A DNA stretch of 9,103 nt. Origin: T1SED10-198M sp003554345 [NCBI: Candidatus Sumerlaeota bacterium]. GTDB taxonomy: Bacteria; Sumerlaeota; T1SED10-198M. Of the stretch, positions 1 to 5,106 are shown in pieces (position 1 is the stretch's first letter; the number at the start of each line of letters is the position of its first letter). The notes under the pieces were generated by a model. It did not search any database and was not told the DNA's origin. It saw nothing but the letters and a program-made list of their open reading frames with translations. Where the stretch lies: contig PWGE01000194.1 of the NCBI GenBank assembly GCA_003554345.1, positions 1 to 9,103 on the forward strand, read 5' to 3'. The position numbers were made by a program, and so were the translations under genes.

Positions 1-856
1 CAGAAAAAACAGCAGCAAACAGATAACGCAGTTTGGCCTGGCGAACATCCTCACCGTACTCCCGGGCCAATCGAGTGGTATCATGAGACTCAGGAAAACT
101 TATTGAGCTCGCCCGATGCTTGTGTAACAGGTTGTGTTGATCTAAAGCCCAATCTTCCGTAAAATCCCAGTATTTGGAACTGTTGAATACATAATCAAAG
201 CCGGCCTTTACAAGTCCCATTGTTTCTTCGATAGTACATCCCAGTGATTCGGCAAGATATAAACAGTTCTTTTTCTGTCTTCTGGTATGCCGGATAAGCA
301 CCTTCCACAACTCGTTGGGAACCTGATACGCAGCATCACAGCGAAATCCATCTATCCCCATGTCTATATAATAGTCAACCAGGTCTTTCCAGTACTGCCA
401 TAAATTATCCCGATCAGGCGAATTTTTATTGTCGATTTCAGCTAAATCGCCCCATTCCACAACTTTTTTGCTACCATTCCATACCCCCGGACTCTGTATT
501 CTGTCCCCTTTTAAAACATACCAGTTTTTATGAGTTCTGGTTAGTTCTGCATCCTTCGCGGTATGGTTGATAACCAGATCAATAATCACCTTCATACCTT
601 TTTCATGACATCTATCGACAAAGTCCATGAATAATTTTCGGTTTTCTTCAAATGACTGGCCATGAAAAAACAGGGGGTTAAAAGAATAGTAATCTTTTAT
701 GGCATATAAACTCCCTGAAAAGCCCGTCTCATGAAAAGGGTTGATAAATACAGTGTTAAACTGCATATCTCTGGCTCGCCGGACATGAGGAAACCAGTTC
801 TGCACATTTCCTGCTAACCGGGGGAAAAGATTGTATATGATAGGAGGATGTGACAT
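1..856 (-). CDS. GH13 alpha-amylase-family glycoside hydrolase/transferase, N-terminal part (cut by window edge)
   Basis: Not cut at its start: ATG at 856 opens a frame read without a stop to position 1 (285 codons), so the C-terminus lies outside the window. The product should act on alpha-1,4-glucans or related oligosaccharides. The four conserved GH13 regions are visible in order: DLVINH (about residues 93-98), GFRCDAAYQ (170-178, nucleophile D174), LAES (201-204, acid/base E203) and FPESHD (254-259, stabilising D259). All three catalytic carboxylates are present. The N-terminus begins directly in the barrel (IYNLFPRLAG), with no signal peptide, so it is probably cytoplasmic. The SYAIKDYYS-like stretch at about residues 49-58 (LYAIKDYYSFNP) is typical of barrel strand 2 to 3 regions in amylases and maltosyltransferases. 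Upstream purines (AAAGAG, 860-865) lie only 3 nt from the ATG, a weak ribosome binding site. Family is sure. Hydrolase versus maltosyltransferase activity cannot be decided here. Confidence 0.9.
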   Translation of the reverse strand, partial: MSHPPIIYNLFPRLAGNVQNWFPHVRRARDMQFNTVFINPFHETGFSGSLYAIKDYYSFNPLFFHGQSFEENRKLFMDFVDRCHEKGMKVIIDLVINHTAKDAELTRTHKNWYVLKGDRIQSPGVWNGSKKVVEWGDLAEIDNKNSPDRDNLWQYWKDLVDYYIDMGIDGFRCDAAYQVPNELWKVLIRHTRRQKKNCLYLAESLGCTIEETMGLVKAGFDYVFNSSKYWDFTEDWALDQHNLLHKHRASSISFPESHDTTRLAREYGEDVRQAKLRYLFAAVFS

Positions 857-889
857 AAGCTCTTTCTTTTTTTATAAAATAGAATATGT

Positions 890-898
890 ATTATATCA
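890..898 (-). promoter_or_regulatory. Extended -10 promoter for the GH13 gene
   Basis: Read on the minus strand this is TGATATAAT: a perfect TATAAT box preceded by the TGn extended -10 element. Transcription would begin near 883, leaving an untranslated leader of about 27 nt before the ATG at 856. There is no good TTGACA at 16-18 nt spacing, as is usual for extended -10 promoters. The same nine bases occur at 5072-5080 in front of the hydrolase leader. Inferred from motif only. Confidence 0.55.
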
Positions 899-1073
899 CT
901 CCATCAGGGAATAAAAAGTGTTAAACATAAAAAACCATCCCTTCCTTATTCTTTTTTCTATTGAAGAAATAAATGATAGAAGTTTTTTTCTTTACCCCAA
1001 AATCAAGGGCTTCCTGAAAAGTCGGTCAATGGTATAGACTGTTTTTGTGCTCGGTATCAGGGACAACCCAGTA

Positions 1074-1101
1074 TTGATTTACATAAAAAAAATGGTATTT
1101 T
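1074..1101 (+). promoter_or_regulatory. Possible sigma70 promoter for apt
   Basis: TTGATT (1074-1079) and TATTTT (1096-1101) are separated by 16 nt, each matching four of six consensus bases. Transcription would start near 1108, about 27 nt before the apt ATG. A competing candidate is TGGTATAGA at 1030-1038. Neither is strong, so the assignment is tentative. Confidence 0.3.
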
Positions 1102-1134
1102 ATAAACTCACCTTCAGTAACAGGGGTCATTGTA

Positions 1135-1647
1135 ATGGACTTAAAAAAATATATTCGTGATGTTCCGGACTTCCCTAAAAAAGGGATAATTTTTAAAGAT
1201 ATCACACCTTTACTGCAGGATTCAGGTGCCTTTCAGTATTCTTTGCAGGCTATGACTTCTCCCTGGAAGGGAATAAAGATTGATTCCGTGCTGGCTATTG
1301 AGTCCCGGGGTTTTATATTTGGAGGTGCTATGGCAGCTCAGAATGACTGGAAGTTTATTCCTTTAAGAAAAGAAGGGAAGTTGCCATATCATAAGTTGAG
1401 TGAATCATATTCCCTGGAATATGGGACAAATACTGTTGAAATTCATAAAGACGCTCTTCAGAAAGGGGAAAACGTCTTAATAGTTGACGACCTACTCGCC
1501 ACGGGGGGAACTATTAAAGCCGGCATCAACCTGGTGGAAAAGCTGGAAGCAAACGTGGCAGGTATCGTAGCATTGATCGAGCTCACTTTCCTGGAAGGAA
1601 AGAAACAATTTCAGGGATACGAGTTCTGTTCTATATTAAAATACTGA
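1135..1647 (+). CDS. apt: Adenine phosphoribosyltransferase
   Basis: This purine-salvage enzyme condenses adenine with PRPP to give AMP and pyrophosphate in the cytoplasm. The 170-residue length is typical of bacterial APT. The start PDFPKKGIIFKDITPLL (residues 11-27) is the APT signature N-terminus. ESRGF at 56-60 is the conserved loop following the first core strand, RKEGKLPY at 78-85 is the flexible catalytic-loop region, and VLIVDDLLATGGT at 114-126 is the PRPP-binding motif with its two acidic residues. ATG 1135 is supported by AGGGG 8 nt upstream. The gene ends 14 bp before the tRNA-Arg gene and is probably cotranscribed with it. Nothing looks damaged. Assignment is near certain. Confidence 0.97.
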   Translation: MDLKKYIRDVPDFPKKGIIFKDITPLLQDSGAFQYSLQAMTSPWKGIKIDSVLAIESRGFIFGGAMAAQNDWKFIPLRKEGKLPYHKLSESYSLEYGTNTVEIHKDALQKGENVLIVDDLLATGGTIKAGINLVEKLEANVAGIVALIELTFLEGKKQFQGYEFCSILKY

Positions 1648-1661
1648 GCATTAAATGAACC

Positions 1662-1735
1662 GCCCCCGTAGCTCAGGTGGATAGAGCACGGGATTCCTAA
1701 TCCCGGCGCCACTGGTTCGAGTCCAGTCGGGGGCA
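1662..1735 (+). tRNA. tRNA-Arg(CCT)
   Basis: A complete 74-nt cloverleaf is visible. The acceptor stem GCCCCCG (1662-1668) pairs fully with CGGGGGC (1728-1734), followed by discriminator A1735. The D stem is GCTC/GAGC (1671-1674, 1684-1687). The anticodon stem is CGGGA/TCCCG (1689-1693, 1701-1705) with loop TTCCTAA, so the anticodon CCT at 1696-1698 reads AGG, arginine. The variable loop is GCGCC, and the T stem ACTGG/CCAGT encloses TTCGAGT. CCA is not encoded (A1735 is followed by TAAAA) and must be added after transcription. The gene lies 14 bp after the apt stop and 26 bp before the TPR gene. A TATATT at 1632-1637 inside the end of apt could be its own -10, but lacks a good -35. Confidence 0.97.
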
Positions 1736-1761
1736 TAAAACCATTAATAAAGAGGCACTGT

Positions 1762-2520
1762 ATGAGCACCAGAAAGTCACCTAAACATCATCATGGAATT
1801 TCTGAAGAAGGGGAATTCTCCAGAGTACTGCATACCATTGAGAAAAATCTTAAGCCCATTTTTATCGGATTAGGCGTTATCCTTGTCATCATATTTGTCG
1901 TATTTGTCATCATTCATCAACGCCGGGAAAGAGAAGAAGAGGCCCACTTTGCTTTTCAAACCGTTTTTGAGGATTTTAGAGCTCATGAACGGGATATTTA
2001 TAACTGGCAGCAGGATGAAGAGAATGAAGCCCTCTTACAGGAATATATAGAACGTTACAGCGATGTTTATGAAGAACATTCAGGCACCACTTTTGGCCGT
2101 GAAGCCCTTTTTCAACAAGGCCGGTTAAAAGTCCTTTATGAAAAGTATGAAGAGGCCCTTTCTTCTTTTGAAGAGTACCAGCAAAACAGCCAAAATGATT
2201 TCGAGAAAGCACGGGGCTTGAACGGAATGGGAAAAGCATATGAAAGCCTCGCAGTAAGGGATAATGACAGTGACAGGTATCTGGATGCCGTTGAACAATA
2301 TGAAGTGACCATTGAACAATATAGCGACCTCACTCCCTTCTATTGGAAAGCTCTTTTAAATACAGGCACCTGTTACATTTATCTCAATGAGTACGACCAG
2401 GCAGAAGACTATTTTCAGACCCTTCTCGGGTATCAAACAGAAGATACGCGCAATGTGCCCATTTTTGATGAAGCCCAGGACCGGCTTGAAGAGGCAACCC
2501 GTCGTCGTGCCATGAATTAG
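1762..2520 (+). CDS. Membrane-anchored TPR-like protein, YfgM/TPR_21-like architecture
   Basis: The 252-residue protein has a short basic, His-rich cytoplasmic N-terminus (KSPKHHH at residues 5-11). One transmembrane helix follows at about residues 32-51 and then RRERE, so the rest probably lies outside the cytoplasm. The C-terminal 190 residues are helical, with tetratricopeptide-like repeats, for example YEEALSSFEEYQ (129-140), YLDAVEQYEVTIEQY (173-187) and YDQAEDYFQTLL (211-222). This layout matches ancillary proteins such as YfgM, which helps periplasmic folding near the Sec translocon in Gram-negative bacteria. Whether that role applies here is inference. AGAGG at 1751-1755 sits 6 nt before ATG 1762. 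The gene follows the tRNA by 26 bp with no obvious promoter, so its mRNA 5' end may be made by tRNA processing. It converges on the minus-strand glycosyltransferase with a 21-bp gap. Confidence 0.75.
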   Translation: MSTRKSPKHHHGISEEGEFSRVLHTIEKNLKPIFIGLGVILVIIFVVFVIIHQRREREEEAHFAFQTVFEDFRAHERDIYNWQQDEENEALLQEYIERYSDVYEEHSGTTFGREALFQQGRLKVLYEKYEEALSSFEEYQQNSQNDFEKARGLNGMGKAYESLAVRDNDSDRYLDAVEQYEVTIEQYSDLTPFYWKALLNTGTCYIYLNEYDQAEDYFQTLLGYQTEDTRNVPIFDEAQDRLEEATRRRAMN

Positions 2521-2541
2521 AAGCTTCTTTTTTTTCTGCGT

Positions 2542-4017
2542 TTAATCTTTATCCCCTACAAGCGAAACCATGAAAAGAGGATTCTGCCCTGTACAAAGAG
2601 GGGTTCTATCGTTTTCCTGAAAAGGATACCGATAATGTAATTCGAGATAAGGCTCTTTCATTTCCCTGCTGGTAAAATATACTTCCACATCACGAACAGC
2701 ATGAAACTGCTCTGGAGATAGCCTGTTAAAGTATCCATACATGTATTCCCTGTACAGTATGTGTTCACTGATGTAAAAAGGACGGTTATACTCCGCCTGT
2801 AAAGACTGCCCTTCCTTCAAAGCCATGTCAAAAAAATCTGCATCCCATAACGGCAGGCTTTTCACCGGATAAAAATAAAAGGCAACACCCATGAAAACCA
2901 GCAGGTTTATTGCTATAAGCGGGGCATAAAACCGAAAAAAACGGGGAAAATCCTGATAAACCTTGATCATACCTGTTTCTATAATAAACTCAACCATCAG
3001 TAGCAGTGGAATTGCCCGTAAATAGTGGGGAATACCTTCCATGGTCAGGCTGGCGGGAACAGGAGATACCAGGAGTAACCATAAAATAAGCCGGCAATAA
3101 TGATCCCTGTTCCTGATGAGATATATCAAGCCTCCAGCAAAAAAGGGAAGAGTGTACCAGTGAAACATCCCAAGATAAGGATAGGAATGGCGCAAATTAT
3201 TATCCCCGGTGATGAATAAATTCCAGGGTGAAAGATGCTGTAAATAGTTGATAATAAATTCCCACCAGGGAGAAGGCGCATTAAATACTGAAATCCTTGC
3301 AAAACGAGAGGCTTCACCCGTCACCCCTGCTGCCTGTTGATGTAACACCGGAACAGCCAGTAAAGCTAAACCTGCCAAGAACGCTAAACCAGTACGCCAT
3401 TGAAAATGCCGGTATTCTAACACTATCAACCCCACCATAATAAGAGGAACCAATACAATGGCTATCGCATAGCTATACATGGCTAATCCAAGGCTTAAAC
3501 CCGACATAAAATAGAATGCTGACCATTTTTTGACTTTTCCATTATGAAAAAACAGTAAAAAAGCTGCAAGGAATAACGGCAGAAAAATACCCTGCTGAAT
3601 CCAACGGCTGAACAGAAAATGCCATGGAGAAAAAACAAAAAGAATACCTGCCAGTAAGGCTGCCTTGCCGGAGAACAATTTTCCTAATAATGTAATAAAT
3701 GCGCAAATCGTGATTATGCCAACCAGGGCAATAATGAGCCGTCCTTGCAAAGCAGTGGGAAAGCCAGCCATTGTAAAAACAGCGGAAAAATAATGATAAA
3801 TACCAGAGGTCGTAGCCCCTTCTATCTCGATAAACAGAGGGTAAACTTCCCCTTCAAGGGTTTCTCCTCCATGATTCCAGAAAGTCCATGAATGATAAAG
3901 TTTTTCAACTTCATCTCGAAAAAGTCCCGGTGGGTTGAAGGAAAGTAACGTCAGGCGCGGAATAAAAGCAGCTACTATAAACAACAAAAGGGCTAAATTT
4001 TCCCGCTTACCATCCAT
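2542..4017 (-). CDS. GT-C type membrane glycosyltransferase (ArnT/PMT_2-like), 491 aa
   Basis: A multi-spanning membrane protein, probably moving a sugar from a polyprenyl-phosphate donor to an envelope acceptor. The first helix (about residues 8-25) is followed by an extracytoplasmic loop with LFRDEVEKLYHSW (32-44). The adjacent D35-E36 is the usual acidic motif of GT-C enzymes. About ten further hydrophobic segments run to residue 383, including PHYLRAIPLLL (330-340), which resembles the conserved Arg-containing region near the last helices. A soluble tail of about 105 residues follows. I start it at ATG 4017 (MDGKREN), 4 bp after the hydrolase stop. A frame open back to 4149 would add 44 residues lying wholly inside the hydrolase gene. 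The ribosome site (TAGG, very close) is weak, so translation is probably coupled to the hydrolase. Substrate is unknown. Confidence 0.8.
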   Translation of the reverse strand: MDGKRENLALLLFIVAAFIPRLTLLSFNPPGLFRDEVEKLYHSWTFWNHGGETLEGEVYPLFIEIEGATTSGIYHYFSAVFTMAGFPTALQGRLIIALVGIITICAFITLLGKLFSGKAALLAGILFVFSPWHFLFSRWIQQGIFLPLFLAAFLLFFHNGKVKKWSAFYFMSGLSLGLAMYSYAIAIVLVPLIMVGLIVLEYRHFQWRTGLAFLAGLALLAVPVLHQQAAGVTGEASRFARISVFNAPSPWWEFIINYLQHLSPWNLFITGDNNLRHSYPYLGMFHWYTLPFFAGGLIYLIRNRDHYCRLILWLLLVSPVPASLTMEGIPHYLRAIPLLLMVEFIIETGMIKVYQDFPRFFRFYAPLIAINLLVFMGVAFYFYPVKSLPLWDADFFDMALKEGQSLQAEYNRPFYISEHILYREYMYGYFNRLSPEQFHAVRDVEVYFTSREMKEPYLELHYRYPFQENDRTPLCTGQNPLFMVSLVGDKD

Positions 4018-4021
4018 GAAC

Positions 4022-4867
4022 CTAAAATGATTCCTGAACGAACTCGTAGACCGCTTCCATAACCTGTCTTTTGCTTGAAAGAGAATTAAAATAATGATTG
4101 GCCCCCTCAATGGGTAGCCCGCGATATCGATCCATCTGTGTGTCTTCACTGCTTACAACAGTACGCAGAAGAAGACCGGGAGCATCTCCCACCACCTTAT
4201 CCTCAGTACCATAAATGATGAGCGCCCTGGTATCTTCTGTAAGATTCTGAATGTCTACAAGAGGTTTATAATTCTTAAGGGACTCAAAAAAATGCCTGGA
4301 ATACTGATAGCCAAAAACATCAATGTGACCATGTGTCTGGAAAACCTCCTCAACATCATCGGTGTTTACAAAAACCCGCTGTCCTGGTTGAGGACGAAAA
4401 AGACTGTAATAACATCTTTCTATAAAAAACTTGGGAAGGTTAATAGGCGGAGAAAGAAGAATGATTTTCTTTACCTGAGGATAATGCTGTGCCACCGTAG
4501 AAGCTATGGCACCCCCGTATCCATGTCCCATTATCACCAGCCGTGATGAATCAATATAGTCTTTTTCCATCAACCACATAAGTGCTTGATTGGCATCAAA
4601 TAAATGGTTCTCTATAACCATCTCACTCAAATCTGATGTACTCTCACCAAACCCTCTGAATGATATTCTCAAAGACGTAAAATGCAGGTTGGTTTCCAGA
4701 GAGTGGGCAATCTCTCCAAAAAGACGTGATGGTCCCAGAGCATTGCCTCCCAGATCGTGTAAGAATAAAATCGCCGGCACCTTCTGTCGGGGATGAAGAT
4801 TATCTGGTCTATGTAATACTCCGGTATATGAACCTTTTCCATTCTTAAATTCTATATATTTTCTCAT
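4022..4867 (-). CDS. Alpha/beta-hydrolase-fold protein lacking the serine nucleophile
   Basis: The 281-residue protein has the alpha/beta-hydrolase fold: the oxyanion-side motif LFLHDLGG (about residues 34-41), FRGFGES (70-76), a nucleophile elbow at 114-119, an acidic-strand motif IIYGTEDKVV (217-226, D223) and EGANHYF (254-260, H258). The elbow reads GHGYGG instead of the expected G-H-S-x-G-G, so residue 116 is Gly (codon GGA at 4520-4522). Asp and His of the triad are kept. Classic serine-esterase chemistry therefore looks impossible unless another residue substitutes, and a binding or scaffolding role is an alternative. There is no signal peptide, so it is probably cytoplasmic. I chose ATG 4867 over the TTG at 4873 because AAGAGG (4876-4881) is 8 nt from the ATG but only 2 nt from the TTG. 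It is followed after 4 bp by a glycosyltransferase, suggesting a joint envelope-glycan role, but this is inference. Confidence 0.85.
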   Translation of the reverse strand: MRKYIEFKNGKGSYTGVLHRPDNLHPRQKVPAILFLHDLGGNALGPSRLFGEIAHSLETNLHFTSLRISFRGFGESTSDLSEMVIENHLFDANQALMWLMEKDYIDSSRLVIMGHGYGGAIASTVAQHYPQVKKIILLSPPINLPKFFIERCYYSLFRPQPGQRVFVNTDDVEEVFQTHGHIDVFGYQYSRHFFESLKNYKPLVDIQNLTEDTRALIIYGTEDKVVGDAPGLLLRTVVSSEDTQMDRYRGLPIEGANHYFNSLSSKRQVMEAVYEFVQESF

Positions 4868-4875
4868 TTCCAAAA

Positions 4876-4881
4876 CCTCTT
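4876..4881 (-). promoter_or_regulatory. Ribosome binding site that fixes the hydrolase start
   Basis: AAGAGG on the minus strand lies 8 nt upstream of ATG 4867, ideal spacing, and only 2 nt upstream of the alternative TTG at 4873. It decides the start in favour of the ATG. Its first two bases overlap the inverted repeat at 4880-4900. Confidence 0.7.
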
Positions 4882-4900
4882 AACATTATTTTTGTGTTAA
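4880..4900. repeat. Inverted repeat beside the hydrolase ribosome binding site
   Basis: TTAACA (4880-4885) and TGTTAA (4895-4900) form a perfect 6-bp inverted repeat around a 9-nt AT-rich centre. As RNA it would fold into a hairpin whose base touches the AAGAGG ribosome site. As DNA it could be an operator, but it lies about 165 bp downstream of the predicted transcription start. Confidence 0.4.
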
Positions 4901-5071
4901 CTCAACCCTTCCTGATAATGTCAGGTACGAGCCAGCCATTACACTTTATCGGCCAGCCGGGGAAGTTACCCTGTTTTTATAAGCCTTCTCCTCCTTCGGC
5001 AAGGATCCCTGCTTGCCCTCATCTCAGCTTGTTCTTTATTGAACCCTCCAGTACTGAGAAAACAATTTTAA

Positions 5072-5080
5072 ATTATATCA
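5072..5080 (-). promoter_or_regulatory. Extended -10 promoter for the hydrolase-glycosyltransferase pair
   Basis: Read on the minus strand this is TGATATAAT, a perfect -10 with the TGn extension and identical to the box in front of the GH13 gene. No clear -35 is present (GGTTTA at 5095-5100). The predicted start is near 5065. It lies just downstream of the large GT-C gene ending at 5107, so the hydrolase pair probably has its own promoter as well as possible read-through. Confidence 0.5.
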
Positions 5081-5106
5081 AAAAATAAATTTTTTAAACC
5101 GAATTC

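Larger units (their letters stand above)
857..1134. other. Divergent intergenic region between the GH13 gene and apt
   Basis: This AT-rich spacer separates the divergent GH13 and apt starts. It holds the minus-strand extended -10 box at 890-898 and weak plus-strand candidates for apt: TGGTATAGA at 1030-1038 without a recognisable -35, and TTGATT/TATTTT at 1074-1101. The ribosome binding site for apt is AGGGG at 1122-1126, 8 nt before its ATG. I see no further gene or repeat in it. Confidence 0.6.
4868..5065 (-). promoter_or_regulatory. Long untranslated leader of the hydrolase gene with several hairpins; candidate cis-regulatory RNA
   Basis: If transcription starts near 5065, the mRNA has about 198 nt before the hydrolase ATG, with no good reading frame. 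Visible pairings are GGCAAG (4998-5003) with CTTGCC (5012-5017), 6 bp with an 8-nt loop; AAGC/GCTT (4981-4984, 5027-5030) enclosing it; GTTC/GAAC (5031-5034, 5041-5044); CCTGA/TCAGG (4911-4915, 4921-4925); and TTAACA/TGTTAA (4880-4885, 4895-4900) next to the ribosome site. GCCAGCC occurs twice on the plus strand (4931-4937, 4952-4958). The stretch is more GC-rich than the AT-rich sequence flanking it, as structured RNAs in AT-rich genomes often are. I do not recognise a known riboswitch core. It could instead be a decayed coding remnant or plain spacer. Confidence 0.45.

Noticed and set aside
2516-2536. Terminator at the convergent junction (AGAAGCTTCT followed by T run)
   Set aside because: The 10-bp palindrome leaves no loop, so a proper intrinsic-terminator hairpin cannot form.
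4018-4149. A longer N-terminus for the 491-residue glycosyltransferase, adding 44 residues from 4149
   Set aside because: The extension lies entirely inside the well-conserved end of the hydrolase gene in another frame. ATG 4017 sits 4 bp after the hydrolase stop and starts just before the first membrane helix, as expected for the family.
4871-4873. TTG start for the hydrolase
   Set aside because: It is only 2 nt from AAGAGG. The ATG at 4867 has 8-nt spacing and is the better start.
4985-5030. TPP- or glycine-riboswitch-like words (CTGAGATGAG, GCCGAAGG) in the hydrolase leader
   Set aside because: The other obligatory elements, such as the TPP pyrophosphate-arm consensus or the glycine CTCAGGCAA segment, are absent, so no class can be named.
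5080-5095. AT-only hairpin (AAAAAA, TAAA loop, TTTTTT) after the large GT-C gene as terminator
   Set aside because: It contains no G-C pair and would be too weak to terminate. It also overlaps the spacer of the predicted promoter.
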